DNA of 64,000 bases from Sphingomonas natans (GCF_030546695.1 NZ_JAUOTP010000001.1:682001-746000), one strand, 5' to 3'. Counted from the stretch's first letter, positions 21,649 through 31,095 are shown. Notes: generated by a model from the sequence alone, not told the origin. Program-made: numbers and translations.

Positions 21649-22335
21649 TCAGCCGGACGCCGCCGCGGCCTCTTCCATCGATACCATCCGCTGGTTGGCG
21701 AGGCGCAGCTTGTCGCGCAGATCGCCCGCGAACGCGCCTTCCAGGATCGAGCGATATTCGGGATAGAGGCCGAGGAAGGCGTGGAGCGAATCCGCGGTCG
21801 CGCACCAGAAACGCGCCGGGCTTTTCAGCGTCACGGTCGCGGTCGCGGGTCCACCGCTCAGCACGGTGATCTCGCCGAAGAAATGGCCGGGCCCGCTCGT
21901 CGCCACCTCGCGGCCGCCCGACAGGACCGAGACCTCGCCCTCGCTCAGATAGAAGAGGTGCGTCGCGGGCGTGCCCTCGTGCAGCAGGGTCTCGCCGGCC
22001 TTGCCCGACATCCACAGCCCCTGATCCAGCAGCTGGCGCGCGCCGAGCCGCGGTATCGACGGGAAGCAGCGCTCGATCATCGCCACCTCTTCCGCCGAAA
22101 GGATGATCTTGGTGCCCCAGCGGACCGAGAAGAGCGTCTGGATGAAGCTGATCGTCATCAGCGCGCCGCACGCGGCCGCCGACCCCAGCCCCAGCCGCCG
22201 GTGGATGACATAAGCAAGTCCCGCCCCGCCCACGACGACGAGCGCGGCGCGCAGCATCAGCGTCGCGCGCGGCACCGATGCGGCCGCGAGCACGAGCGCG
22301 GAGCCGAACAGGAGGTTTGCCATCGTGAATGTCAT
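21649..22335 (-). CDS. Membrane protein with C-terminal cyclic-nucleotide-binding domain
   Basis: A 228-residue protein with two or three N-terminal membrane segments and then a Popeye/CRP-like cyclic-nucleotide-binding fold: LHEGTPATHLFYLSEGEVSVL, GHFFGEITVLSG and PARFWCATADSLHAFL. The phosphate-binding cassette FFGEITVLSGGPATATV lacks the usual Arg before the Thr/Ala position seen in cAMP-binding CRP, so ligand binding is uncertain. It probably works as a small membrane sensor. ATG 22335 has GAGGGG about 8 bases upstream; ATG 22323 is an alternative. It is divergent from the YceI gene. Confidence 0.78.
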   Translation of the reverse strand: MTFTMANLLFGSALVLAAASVPRATLMLRAALVVVGGAGLAYVIHRRLGLGSAAACGALMTISFIQTLFSVRWGTKIILSAEEVAMIERCFPSIPRLGARQLLDQGLWMSGKAGETLLHEGTPATHLFYLSEGEVSVLSGGREVATSGPGHFFGEITVLSGGPATATVTLKSPARFWCATADSLHAFLGLYPEYRSILEGAFAGDLRDKLRLANQRMVSMEEAAAASG

Positions 22336-22476
22336 ACGCGCCGCCCCTCGCCCGTCTTCGATCGCAGAATAGCGCGCCACAAGCGCGCTAGCGAGTCGAA
22401 GCTGCGTTTTGTCGTTTGACAGCGCACGGGTGAAGCGACGAAACCGCCGCCTGTTACGACCAAGGAGATCCCGTCG

Positions 22477-23082
22477 ATGCGCCTGATGCTGACCGCCCTC
22501 TCGCTTGCGCTCGCCGCTCCGCTCATCGCGCAGATGCCGACCACGCCGCCGGGCGCGCCCGATCCCGCGCGCGCCGTCTCCGGCAGCTACACGGTCGATA
22601 CGCCGCACACGCAGCTGCTGTTCACGGTCAACCATCTCGGCTTCACCGAATATACCGGCGAGTTCACCAATCCGACCGGCACGCTGACGCTGGACACCAA
22701 ATCGCCGGCCGCCTCGAAGGTCGAGATCACCTTCCCGATCGATCAGGTCCGCACGACCGTCGCCGCGCTCGATACGCATCTCAAGTCGGCCGATTTCTTC
22801 GACGCCGCCAAATTCCCCGAGGGCAAGTTCGTCTCGACGAAGGTCGTCGCCAAGGGCCAGACCGCGACGATCACGGGCGACCTGACGCTGAAGGGCGTGA
22901 CCAAGCCGGTCGTCCTGCAGGCGCGCTTCTTCGGCGCGGGCACCGACATGCGCAGCAAGAAGGCCTATATCGGCTTCGCCGCCACCACGGTAATCAAGCG
23001 CTCCGAATGGGGTATCACCTACGCGCCGACCGTATCGGATGAGGTGAAGCTGACGATCAACGCCGGCTTCAAGCAGAACTAG
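22477..23082 (+). CDS. YceI family periplasmic protein
   Basis: A 201-residue protein with a signal peptide (to about residue 19) and the YceI lipocalin-like barrel (GSYTVDTPHTQLLFTVNHLGF, LKSADFFDAAKFPEGKF, TITGDLTLKGVTKPV). Family members bind polyprenyl or other lipophilic molecules in the periplasm. The start ATG has a perfect AAGGAG at 7-8 bases. A TTGACA hexamer at about 22417 could be a -35 element. Its 3' end overlaps the convergent BLUF gene by 14 bp. Confidence 0.92.
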   Translation: MRLMLTALSLALAAPLIAQMPTTPPGAPDPARAVSGSYTVDTPHTQLLFTVNHLGFTEYTGEFTNPTGTLTLDTKSPAASKVEITFPIDQVRTTVAALDTHLKSADFFDAAKFPEGKFVSTKVVAKGQTATITGDLTLKGVTKPVVLQARFFGAGTDMRSKKAYIGFAATTVIKRSEWGITYAPTVSDEVKLTINAGFKQN

Positions 23083-23485
23083 CCGTCAACGCCGCGGCCC
23101 GGACCCGCGCGAAGCCGCGAAAGGTTTCGCGCAGGTTCGGGTCGGCTACGGTTTCGGTGAGCGCATCGACCTGCGCGACGACGCCTGGGCCCGCCGAGAT
23201 GCACTGCGCCGCCATCGCCCAATCGCCGAAGGCGCGCGCCTTGGTCTCCTTGCTGGAGAGCTGGACGATCGCGCGGTGGCGAGGATCGTTCCGGATGCGC
23301 TGATAGGCGGCGTTCACCGAGGCGGTTTCGCCCTCCAGCGTCTGGAGAAAGCGGCGGCCGTCGAACAGGAGCAGCCCGGTCACGCCCAGGATGACATTGT
23401 TGCGGCGCGCCGTCTTCAGGATCGCATCGACGTCGCTCTCAGCGCAGGGTCCGACCGCGGAACTGATATAGGTTAGCTGGAGCAC
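23069..23485 (-). CDS. BLUF-domain blue-light photoreceptor
   Basis: A 138-residue single-domain BLUF protein, which binds FAD and senses blue light. Tyr6, Asn30, Gln48, Trp89 and Met91 sit at exactly the spacings of Tyr21, Asn45, Gln63, Trp104 and Met106 in AppA, so it should be photoactive. No output domain is attached, so it must signal through a partner protein that is not evident nearby. The start codon is GTG 23485, with GGGAG eight bases upstream. It is divergent from leuA and overlaps the YceI gene end by 14 bp. Confidence 0.94.
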   Translation of the reverse strand: MLQLTYISSAVGPCAESDVDAILKTARRNNVILGVTGLLLFDGRRFLQTLEGETASVNAAYQRIRNDPRHRAIVQLSSKETKARAFGDWAMAAQCISAGPGVVAQVDALTETVADPNLRETFRGFARVRAAALTASSA

Positions 23486-23621
23486 GGCCTATCTCCCTGA
23501 TTGTCCGGCACAAATGCCGGACTTCCTTTAAATTGCGGTAAACCCGCGGAAGCGGCTCGAAGGGCGGGACGTGGAGGAAAGGCTGGACGTCGCGGCGGCT
23601 TTTAACTATGCGCTCGCCCCG

Positions 23622-23700
23622 ATGAAGGCTCCCCGCGCCCTCCTGCAGCTTCGACTTACGCGCCCTTAGGCGCGTCGATCGCTCGCGGCCGTCCGGCCGC
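23622..23700 (+). promoter_or_regulatory. Candidate leuA leader peptide and attenuator-like hairpins
   Basis: A 15-codon reading frame (23622-23669) encodes MKAPRALLQLRLTRP with four Leu in six codons' reach of each other. Its stop codon lies within a perfect 7-bp hairpin (ACGCGCC, loop CTTA, GGCGCGT, 23658-23675). A second perfect hairpin follows (GCGGCCG and CGGCCGC, 23685-23700). Leu-rich leader peptides before leuA are a known mode of ribosome-mediated attenuation. No clear U-tract is seen, so the mechanism could be anti-Shine-Dalgarno rather than termination. Confidence 0.6.
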
Positions 23701-23780
23701 CTCGGCCGCCTAAGGGGATCATCGCTGCGCCGGATCTGCTGTTCGCGCGCCATCATGCCCGTTTAGACGTCGAGTATATC

Positions 23781-25448
23781 ATGGCCTTCCTGAGCGACCC
23801 TTCGACCAAGTATCGCGCCTTCCCGCAGATCGACCTGCCCGACCGCCAATGGCCGTCGCGCACGATCACCAAGGCGCCGCGCTGGCTCTCCACTGACATG
23901 CGCGACGGCAATCAGGCGCTGATCGATCCGATGAACGAGGAGAAGAAGACCCGCTTCTTCGAACTGCTCGTCAAGGTCGGCCTGAAGGAGATCGAGGTCG
24001 GCTTTCCCGCCGCCGGCGCGACCGAATTCGATTTCATCTCCGGGCTGATCCGCAAGGGATCGATCCCCGACGACGTGCTGATCCAGGTGCTCACGCAATC
24101 GCGCCGGGACTTGATCGCGAAAAGCTTCGAGAGCCTTCAGGGCGCGCGCGCCGCGATCGTCCATCTCTACAATGCGGTGTCGCCCGCCTGGCGCCGGATC
24201 GTGTTCGACATGACGCGCGACCAGATCCGCGACATCGCGATCGACGGCGCCAAGATCCTGCGCGACGAAGCCGCCAGGCAGCCGAACACCGAATGGCATT
24301 TCGAATATAGCCCGGAGACCTTCTCGACCGCCGAGCTCGATTTCAGCCTCGAGGTCTGCGCGGCGGTGATGGACGTGCTGCGCCCGACGCCCGAGCGCCC
24401 GCTGATCCTCAACCTGCCCGCCACGGTCGAGGCGGCGACGCCCAACATCTATGCCGATCAGATCGAGTGGTTCTGCCGCAACGTGCCGAACCGCGACAGC
24501 GTCGTCATCTCGCTCCACACGCACAATGATCGCGGCACAGGCGTCGCCGCGGCGGAGCTCGGGCTGATGGCCGGCGCCGACCGCGTCGAGGGCTGCCTGC
24601 TCGGCAATGGCGAGCGCACCGGCAATTGCGATCTCGTGACGGTCGCGCTCAATCTCTACACGCAGGGCGTCCATCCGGGTCTGGATCTGTCGGACATCGA
24701 CGAGGTCGTCAGCACGGTCAATTACTGCACGAACATCCCCGTCCATCCGCGCACGCCTTATGCTGGCGATCTGGTGTTCACGGCTTTTTCAGGCAGTCAT
24801 CAGGATGCGATCCGCAAGGGTTTCACCGCGCAGGAACAGCGCAACGACGCCTTCTGGGACGTGCCCTATCTGCCGATCGACCCCGCAGATCTCGGGCGCA
24901 GCTACGAGGCCGTGATCCGCGTCAATTCGCAGTCCGGCAAGGGCGGCGTCGCCTGGGTGATCGAGCAGGACAAGGGGCTGAAGCTGCCCAAGCGGCTGCA
25001 GGCCGATTTCAGCCGCGTCGTCCAGGGTCTCGCCGACGAGACCAGCCGGGAGCTCGACGCCACCGACATCTGGGGCGCGTTCGAGACGCATTACCGGCTT
25101 GCCGGCGCGCAGCCCTATGAGCTGATCTCGTACGAGGAGCAGCAATCGGGACGCGATCGCATCTTCGTCGGCCGCGTCCGCCATGCGGGCCAGGAAACGT
25201 CGATCAGCGGGCGCGGCAACGGGCTGCTTTCCAGCGTGCTGGCGGCGCTGCGCGACGGATTCGCGCTGGATCTGGATATCGTCGATTATTCCGAACATGC
25301 GATCGGCATCGGCGGCGATGCGCAGGCCGCCGCCTATGTCGAGGTGCGCGCGGGCGATCGCTCGGTCTTCGGCGTGGGGATCGACGCCGATGTCGCGACC
25401 GCCTCCGTCCGCGCCTTGCTGAGTGCAGCCGCATCGGCAACGGCCTGA
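23781..25448 (+). CDS. leuA: 2-isopropylmalate synthase
   Basis: LeuA makes 2-isopropylmalate from acetyl-CoA and 2-oxoisovalerate, the committed step of leucine synthesis. The 555-residue protein shows the catalytic [13 protein letters not shown] start of the HMGL-like barrel, the metal-binding [10 protein letters not shown], and a C-terminal LeuA allosteric domain that binds leucine. It belongs to the longer (about 560 residue) LeuA type. It lies 111 bp after the stop of a Leu-rich leader peptide. No other leu gene is adjacent. Confidence 0.96.
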   Translation: MAFLSDPSTKYRAFPQIDLPDRQWPSRTITKAPRWLSTDMRDGNQALIDPMNEEKKTRFFELLVKVGLKEIEVGFPAAGATEFDFISGLIRKGSIPDDVLIQVLTQSRRDLIAKSFESLQGARAAIVHLYNAVSPAWRRIVFDMTRDQIRDIAIDGAKILRDEAARQPNTEWHFEYSPETFSTAELDFSLEVCAAVMDVLRPTPERPLILNLPATVEAATPNIYADQIEWFCRNVPNRDSVVISLHTHNDRGTGVAAAELGLMAGADRVEGCLLGNGERTGNCDLVTVALNLYTQGVHPGLDLSDIDEVVSTVNYCTNIPVHPRTPYAGDLVFTAFSGSHQDAIRKGFTAQEQRNDAFWDVPYLPIDPADLGRSYEAVIRVNSQSGKGGVAWVIEQDKGLKLPKRLQADFSRVVQGLADETSRELDATDIWGAFETHYRLAGAQPYELISYEEQQSGRDRIFVGRVRHAGQETSISGRGNGLLSSVLAALRDGFALDLDIVDYSEHAIGIGGDAQAAAYVEVRAGDRSVFGVGIDADVATASVRALLSAAASATA

Positions 25449-25540
25449 ACAGCAAGATTTTACGTGGTGTCGGCACGGCCACGCAACGAAGTTCGGCTTG
25501 GCGTGTTAACGGATCTGTAAGCGATAGTTTCTTCGCGCGG

Positions 25541-25735
25541 ATCGGGTGAGGTAACTATTTCTTACAACGAAGCTGAAAAAGATGATCTATTGGGATCGGC
25601 GCCGTGCGCCGAGCCCTTGGAACCGGCGGCAACGACTGCCGGGCATCACAAGAGTGGGGAAACCAGCATGGGGAGTGTTCACCCACATGATCATGCCTGT
25701 CGCGCGATGGACTTCGGCCGGATAGAGATGAGCGC
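25541..25735 (+). ncRNA. Possible structured RNA / riboswitch-like leader (ZTP-like features)
   Basis: The 287-bp space between leuA and the next gene has no reading frame worth calling but shows clustered pairing: GGCGC-GCGCC hairpin (about 25599-25611) and CCGGC-GCCGG. AACGACT (25631-25637) could pair with AGTGTT (25674-25679), enclosing a TGG-GGAAA-CCA hairpin followed by GGGGAG. That layout recalls ZTP (pfl) riboswitches, but the 3' helix is not convincing and the downstream gene is not a purine gene. Treat this as a hypothesis. Confidence 0.3.
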
Positions 25736-26743
25736 GTGACGTCCATCGCCCATATCTCGCCTGCGGCACGAAGCGACGAGCCTTTCTGGAAGCGTCATCG
25801 TGTCTCGCCCCGCTTGGCCATCATGTGGCTGTGGGTGCTCGTCGTCGTACTCTATTTCGCGTGGGAAGCAGCAACCTATCGCGGCATCTTCGCGATACTG
25901 GCCGAGTGGCAATTCGACCGCCTCGGCCAGGATCTGCCGACCTTCAATTTCTGCCTGTTGACGATGGCGCTGGCCTGGCCGGCGCTGGCGATCCTGCGCC
26001 GTCGCACGCTCTCGCGCGACGAACTCGCCGCGAGCAGGGCCCATACGCTCTCCGACGACGATCTCGACGATGACGAGTGGGAGCAGGAAGCGCAGCTCGC
26101 GCTCTTCTCGGCGCAGGATTACATGCATTTCCTGCTCGGCTTCGGCGCATCGCTCGGCATCGCCGCGCTGATCGCCTTGCTGTGGACCTTGACCCTGCCG
26201 ACGGGCACCGAACCGCCGCGCAGCTTCACCCCCGGCGTCGTCGGCGGATCCGAGCCGCAGGAGGGCTCGGCGCGAATCGAGGGCGCTGTCCGCTACGGAC
26301 GCATCGCCTCGTTCAACCGCGGCATCCTGTTCTTCAATCGCACCGCCTTGTTCGCGCCGATCGTCCCGCCGAAGGGCAGCGATGGCCGGGTGCGCTATTT
26401 CGTCGAGTTCCTGCCGGTCGAGCGGCCCGATCTCAGCGCGGGCGCGACGATCAGCCACCGCACCGGCATCCTCGTCCATGCCGATCTACCGGGCGCGCTC
26501 GTGCGGCTGTACCGCTATCTCGGCTATCAGCCGATCGAGCATTATTACGTGCTCTACGCATCGGCGGCGACGATCCGCTGGCCTTATTACATCATCGCCG
26601 CGCAATTCCTGCTCGGCGGGCTGCTGTTTGGCGCGACCGGGCTCGGCCAGTGGCGGCACGTCCGCAAGCTGCGCGGCGACCTCGATTATTATCATTCCGA
26701 CGATTGGAACGGGGCCGACGAAACACCGTCAGCGCGGCGTTAA
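25736..26743 (+). CDS. Membrane protein of unknown function
   Basis: I do not recognise this 335-residue protein. It has a membrane segment near the N-terminus (LAIMWLWVLVVVLYFAWEA), a second (FCLLTMALAWPALAILRRR), an acidic loop (SDDDLDDDEWEQE), a third (LLGFGASLGIAALIALLW), a soluble region of about 130 residues and a final segment (FLLGGLLFGATGL) near the C-terminus. The start is GTG 25736 with a weak ribosome site. It follows the possible structured RNA leader. Confidence 0.75.
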   Translation: MTSIAHISPAARSDEPFWKRHRVSPRLAIMWLWVLVVVLYFAWEAATYRGIFAILAEWQFDRLGQDLPTFNFCLLTMALAWPALAILRRRTLSRDELAASRAHTLSDDDLDDDEWEQEAQLALFSAQDYMHFLLGFGASLGIAALIALLWTLTLPTGTEPPRSFTPGVVGGSEPQEGSARIEGAVRYGRIASFNRGILFFNRTALFAPIVPPKGSDGRVRYFVEFLPVERPDLSAGATISHRTGILVHADLPGALVRLYRYLGYQPIEHYYVLYASAATIRWPYYIIAAQFLLGGLLFGATGLGQWRHVRKLRGDLDYYHSDDWNGADETPSARR

Positions 26744-26791
26744 CTTTTCCCCGCAACCGAATGTTCGAAGGCGGCGCCGCATAAGCGTCGC

Positions 26792-27370
26792 ATGATGTAT
26801 CAAGTGCTTTCCGTTCCAATCGCCCTAGCTGCCTTTGCCGGCGGCTATTATGCGAGCGAGCCCCCGTCCGTCTTCCCGCATACGCCGGATCTGGCCGAGC
26901 GCGCGCAGGCGCGCACGCAGGCCGCGATGGCGCGGGAGGTGGAGGTCACCGACGCCAACGAGGCGCTGGTGATCGAGCCCGAGGAGCGCGGCAGCCGCCA
27001 CATCGCGCGATCGAGTGACGGACTGTTCTACGTCCGCGCGACGGTCAACGGTCAGCCGGTGCGCTTTCTGGTCGATACCGGCGCGAGCGTCGTCGTGTTG
27101 AGCGCGGCGGACGCGCGCGCGGTCGGCGCGGCTCCCCGGGCCGGCCGTTATAACGCGCGAATGGCGACGGCGGGCGGCAACCGGCCGATGGCGTGGACCA
27201 AGCTCGGCCATGTCCGCGTCGCGGGTCAGGATGTGCGCGGTGTCACCGCAGCGGTCGTCAATGGCGGCCCCGGCGTCTCGCTGCTCGGGCAGAACCTGCT
27301 CTCGAAGCTCGGCGCCATGCGGATCGACGGCGATCGCATGGAATTCGATCGCGCGACCTCGCTCGACTGA
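26792..27370 (+). CDS. Retropepsin-like aspartic protease (TIGR02281-type, clan AA)
   Basis: A 192-residue protein with an N-terminal membrane/signal segment and one retropepsin-like domain. The active-site motif FLVDTGAS is followed by the flap/hydrophobic region and the LLGQNLLSKL ending typical of this bacterial single-domain family, which must dimerise to form an active site. Probably periplasm-facing. Two adjacent ATG codons (26792 and 26795) could serve as starts. Ends 71 bp before the convergent PEPxxWA-CTERM gene. Confidence 0.88.
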   Translation: MMYQVLSVPIALAAFAGGYYASEPPSVFPHTPDLAERAQARTQAAMAREVEVTDANEALVIEPEERGSRHIARSSDGLFYVRATVNGQPVRFLVDTGASVVVLSAADARAVGAAPRAGRYNARMATAGGNRPMAWTKLGHVRVAGQDVRGVTAAVVNGGPGVSLLGQNLLSKLGAMRIDGDRMEFDRATSLD

Positions 27371-27441
27371 CCAGGCGCACCCGGTCGGTCCGTTTTCAAA
27401 TATCGAAGATCGGTCGCCGCCGTTTTCCGGCGGCGATCCGT

Positions 27442-28095
27442 TCAGCCGGCAATCTGTCCGGAACGCTGGCCGCGGCGACGCCGCGTGACCGGCTGCGCCG
27501 TCATGCGGCGGCGCTGCTCGACCGAGCGCAGCAGCCCGCCGACCAGACCGAAGCCCAGGATCAGCATCGCCCAGGTCGCAGGCTCGGGCACCGCGCCCGT
27601 ATCCAGGCCCGGCGGCAGCACCGTATCCTGCTCGGGAATCGTCGGGTTCGTGACGCCCAGCGTCGAGGGCGGCGCCGCGAACGCCTGCTGGCCGGGGGCG
27701 GGCTGCCCGTCATTGCCGGCATCGGCCACGGTGATCGGCGGAGCGCCATTGCCGAAGCTCAGCGGCGTCTGCGTCGGATCCTCGCCCTCGCCCGGCATCC
27801 AGTCGATCGCGTCGATCAGGCGGCGGCGGACGTCGCGCGACGGCGCGGTCACCTCGAACGGATCGAGCGCGGAAACCGAGCGGACATCGCGCAGGCGCGG
27901 ACCGATCCCGGCGGGCGAGGCCATCGCGATGAAGGCGCGCGCGGTAGCGGAAAGACCGTCGAAACCGACCGGGCGGAAGATGCCGCGCTCGTTGGTCACG
28001 GCCGTGCCCACGACGATGAAGCCGGCGATGAGCCAGCCGTTCATCAGCAGATGGCGGCGCTGTTCGCGTCGCAGCATCGGTATCGTGTCAGCCAT
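27442..28095 (-). CDS. PEPxxWA-CTERM sorting-domain protein
   Basis: A 217-residue exported protein. The C-terminus has the PEPxxWA-CTERM tripartite signal: VPEPATWAMLILGFGLVGG followed by an Arg-rich tail (VEQRRR). Such proteins are processed by exosortase (XrtA) and usually associate with exopolysaccharide. The N-terminus has a positively charged stretch and a membrane segment (GWLIAGFIVVGTAV); the middle is Pro/Gly-rich and disordered-looking. It fits the polysaccharide theme (flippase, manC) elsewhere in the window. No exosortase gene is visible. Confidence 0.88.
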   Translation of the reverse strand: MADTIPMLRREQRRHLLMNGWLIAGFIVVGTAVTNERGIFRPVGFDGLSATARAFIAMASPAGIGPRLRDVRSVSALDPFEVTAPSRDVRRRLIDAIDWMPGEGEDPTQTPLSFGNGAPPITVADAGNDGQPAPGQQAFAAPPSTLGVTNPTIPEQDTVLPPGLDTGAVPEPATWAMLILGFGLVGGLLRSVEQRRRMTAQPVTRRRRGQRSGQIAG

Positions 28096-28293
28096 TCCCC
28101 AAGCGTCCTTTTACACAGCCACCGTCAAACATAGATCATGGCTAGCGATATCATACTCAAAATTTGTAAACACGGCTAGTCATCCTTAGTTTCGCGGCGT
28201 CGTGGCGGCCCTTGTGCAACAGGCGCGCGGCTTTAACGTTGTTGCTCCGGCGCGTCCGCGCCACGCGAAGATAGTTACCGGGAGAATTTCAGC

Positions 28294-29388
28294 ATGATCA
28301 TACCCGTCATCCTTTCGGGCGGGTCGGGAACGCGGCTGTGGCCGATGTCGCGCGCGGAGCGTCCCAAGCAGTTGCTGTCTCTGACCGGTGCGGAAACGAT
28401 GCTGCAGCTCACCGCGCGGCGCACGATGGAGCGCTCCGGTTTCGCCAGCCCGATCATCGTCGCCAACGCCGCGCATGCCGACGAGATCGAGAGCCAGCTC
28501 GCGCAGATCGGCATCACCGATGCGGCGATCGTCCTGGAGCCCGCCGCGCGCAACACCGCGCCCGCCATCGCGCTCGCCGCGCTCGCCGCCCAGCCGTCCG
28601 ACCTGCTGCTCGTGATGCCGAGCGACCATGTGATCGACGATGTCGACGCGTTCATGACCGCCGTCGCCGCCGCGGAGCCGCTCTGCACGCAGGGCTGGTT
28701 CGCGACGTTCGGCATCACCCCCGACGCGCCCGAGACCGGCTATGGCTATATCTGCCGCGGCGACGAGCTCGCCCCCGGCGTCAACAAGGTCGAGCGCTTC
28801 GTCGAGAAGCCCGATATCGAGACCGCCCGATCCTATCTCGCCGCGGGGACGTACAGCTGGAACGGCGGCATCTTCCTGTTCACCGCCGCCTCTTACCTGG
28901 GCGCGCTCGGGCGGCTGGAGCCGGCGATGCTCGCGGCCGCGACCGAGGGCATGGACAAGGCGCGGCGCGAAGGCGGCCGCATCTATCCCGATCCGCACGC
29001 CTTCGGCGCCTCGCCCAGCGAATCGGTCGATTATGCGGTGATGGAGAAGGTCGATCGCGTCGCGGTCGTGCCCGTCGACATGGGCTGGTCCGATCTCGGC
29101 AGCTGGGACGCGCTCCACGCGATCGCCCCGCGCGACGCCGCCAACAATGCGCATCATGGCGAAGTCGTCGCGATCGACACATCGGGCTGCCTGATCCGCA
29201 CCGACGGCCCGCTCGTCGCCGCGGTCGGCATCCACGATCTGATCGTGATCGCGACGGGCGATGCGGTGCTCATCCTGCCGCGCGGCTCCAGTCAGGACGT
29301 GAAGCGCGCGATCGAGCAATTGAAGCGCGACGGCCACGTCACGCTCGATCGCTTCACCACGGTCGCGAAGGATCTGCTCGATGCCTGA
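28294..29388 (+). CDS. manC: Mannose-1-phosphate guanylyltransferase
   Basis: ManC makes GDP-mannose from mannose-1-phosphate and GTP for polysaccharide synthesis. The 364-residue protein has the nucleotidyltransferase signature LSGGSGTRLWPMSR (about 7-20), the GYGYI and FVEKPD motifs and the GWSDLGSWDAL segment. It lacks the C-terminal phosphomannose isomerase domain found in bifunctional versions, though a partial cupin-like tail is present. GGGAG lies about 9 bases before the ATG. It overlaps the downstream aldo/keto reductase by 8 bp. Confidence 0.93.
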   Translation: MIIPVILSGGSGTRLWPMSRAERPKQLLSLTGAETMLQLTARRTMERSGFASPIIVANAAHADEIESQLAQIGITDAAIVLEPAARNTAPAIALAALAAQPSDLLLVMPSDHVIDDVDAFMTAVAAAEPLCTQGWFATFGITPDAPETGYGYICRGDELAPGVNKVERFVEKPDIETARSYLAAGTYSWNGGIFLFTAASYLGALGRLEPAMLAAATEGMDKARREGGRIYPDPHAFGASPSESVDYAVMEKVDRVAVVPVDMGWSDLGSWDALHAIAPRDAANNAHHGEVVAIDTSGCLIRTDGPLVAAVGIHDLIVIATGDAVLILPRGSSQDVKRAIEQLKRDGHVTLDRFTTVAKDLLDA

Positions 29389-30331
29389 GCGGCGCGCGCT
29401 CGGCGCGAGCGGGCTCGTCACCGCGCCGCTGATGCTCGGCGGCAACGTCTTCGGCTGGACCGCCGACCGCCGGACGAGCTTCGACATTCTCGACGCCTTT
29501 GTCGCCGGCGGCGGGATGCTGATCGACACCGCCGACGTCTATTCGGCCTGGGTGCCCGGCAATGCCGGCGGCGAGAGCGAGACGATCATCGGCGAATGGC
29601 TGAAGGCGCGCGGTCGGCGCGACGACGTGCTGATCGCGACCAAGATGGGGATGCTCGACGGGCCCGACGGTAAGGGGCTCGATCCCAAGCATATCGCCGC
29701 GGCCGCCGAAGCCTCGCTCCGGCGCCTCGGCACCGATTATATCGATCTCTATTTCGCGCATAAGGACGATGAGAGCGTGCCGCAGGCCGAAGCGCTGGGC
29801 GCGCTCGACGCGCTCGTCGGCGCGGGCAAGGTGCGCGCGATCGGCGCCTCCAACTTCACCGCCGACCGGCTCGCCTCCGCGCTCGCCGCGAGCGATGCGG
29901 ACGGCCTCGCGCGCTACACGGTGCTGGAGCCGCATTATAATCTGGTGGAGCGCGGCTTCGAAGGCGCGCTGCAGGATCTGTGCGTCGCCGAGAATATCGG
30001 CGTCGTGCCCTATTACGCGCTCGCCAGCGGCTTCCTGACCGGCAAGTATCGCGACGCAAGCGATGCCGCGAAGAGCGGCGGCCGGGGCGCCGGCGCGACC
30101 AAATATCTCGACGATCGCGGCCGCCGCGTGCTCGCCGCGCTCGATGCGGTCGCGGCCGAGCAGGACGCGGCCGTTGCGACGATCGCGCTCGCCTGGCTTG
30201 CCGCCCGGCCGGCCGTCGTCGCGCCGATCGCCAGCGCGAGCCGCATCGATCAGCTGCCCGAACTCCTCTATTCGATGGCGATCCGCCTGACCGCCGATCA
30301 GATCGAGCGGCTGGACGCGGCGAGCGCATGA
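29381..30331 (+). CDS. Aldo/keto reductase
   Basis: A 316-residue AKR superfamily member of the NADP-dependent TIM-barrel type. Catalytic tetrad elements are seen in IDTADVYSAW (Asp, Tyr), ATKMG (Lys) and YFAHKDD (His). The ASNF segment and the C-terminal cofactor-binding SRIDQL support this. Substrate is unknown. Its ATG overlaps the manC stop by 8 bp and its stop overlaps the phosphatase start by 4 bp, so the four genes 28294-31970 look like one operon. Confidence 0.93.
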   Translation: MPERRALGASGLVTAPLMLGGNVFGWTADRRTSFDILDAFVAGGGMLIDTADVYSAWVPGNAGGESETIIGEWLKARGRRDDVLIATKMGMLDGPDGKGLDPKHIAAAAEASLRRLGTDYIDLYFAHKDDESVPQAEALGALDALVGAGKVRAIGASNFTADRLASALAASDADGLARYTVLEPHYNLVERGFEGALQDLCVAENIGVVPYYALASGFLTGKYRDASDAAKSGGRGAGATKYLDDRGRRVLAALDAVAAEQDAAVATIALAWLAARPAVVAPIASASRIDQLPELLYSMAIRLTADQIERLDAASA

Positions 30332-31095
30332 CCCAGCGCTGGCCGACGATCCTCTGGCTCGTCCGCCACGGCCAGAGCGCGGGCAATGTCGCGCGCGATG
30401 CCGCGCACGCCGAGGGGCATGAGCGGATCGCGCTGGCTGGCCGCGATGTCGATATCCCGCTCAGTCCGCTTGGGCAGGAGCAGGCCGAGGCGCTCGGCCG
30501 CTGGTTCGCCGCCAGCCCGACGGGCGAGCGCCCCGAAGTGCTGCTCGTCTCGCCTTATGTCCGTGCCGAGGCGACCGCCGAGCATTTCCGCGCCGCCGGC
30601 GGCACGACCGATGCCGACGTGCCGCTGTGCATGGACGAGCGCCTGCGCGAGAAGGAGTTCGGCATCCTCGACGGGCTCACCACCCTGGGCGTCGAGAAGC
30701 AGGAGCCGCAGCAGGCCGAATTCCGGCGGATGCTCGGCAAATTCTACCACCGCCCGCCCGGCGGCGAGAGCTGGGCCGACGTGATCCTGCGGCTGCGCTC
30801 GCTGATGGACACGGTCTCGCTCCATTATGCGGGCCGGCCGGTGATGATCGTCGCGCACCAGGTCGTCGTGCTGTGCCTGCGCTACATCATCGAGAATATG
30901 AGCGAGCAGACCATTCTCGCGATCGATGCCGAGGGCGACGTCGCCAATTGCTCGGTCACCAAATATCGCTTCGATCCCGCCGCGGGCCGCTACGGCAACC
31001 TCGTTCTCGCGCGCTACAACGTGACGGCGCCGATGGACGAGGAGCATACCGCCGTCACCGCCGCGCCCGATCAGCCCGTCGCCGCGCGCGGATGA
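30328..31095 (+). CDS. Histidine phosphatase family protein
   Basis: A 255-residue phosphoglycerate-mutase-like protein with catalytic LVRHGQSAGN (His14), SPYVRAEATAE, and the second His in IVAHQVVVLCL. Family members include phosphoglycerate mutases and diverse phosphatases; the neighbours (manC, AKR, nnrD) do not settle the substrate. ATG 30328 overlaps the previous stop (ATGA), and its own stop overlaps the nnrD start the same way. Confidence 0.9.
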   Translation: MTQRWPTILWLVRHGQSAGNVARDAAHAEGHERIALAGRDVDIPLSPLGQEQAEALGRWFAASPTGERPEVLLVSPYVRAEATAEHFRAAGGTTDADVPLCMDERLREKEFGILDGLTTLGVEKQEPQQAEFRRMLGKFYHRPPGGESWADVILRLRSLMDTVSLHYAGRPVMIVAHQVVVLCLRYIIENMSEQTILAIDAEGDVANCSVTKYRFDPAAGRYGNLVLARYNVTAPMDEEHTAVTAAPDQPVAARG

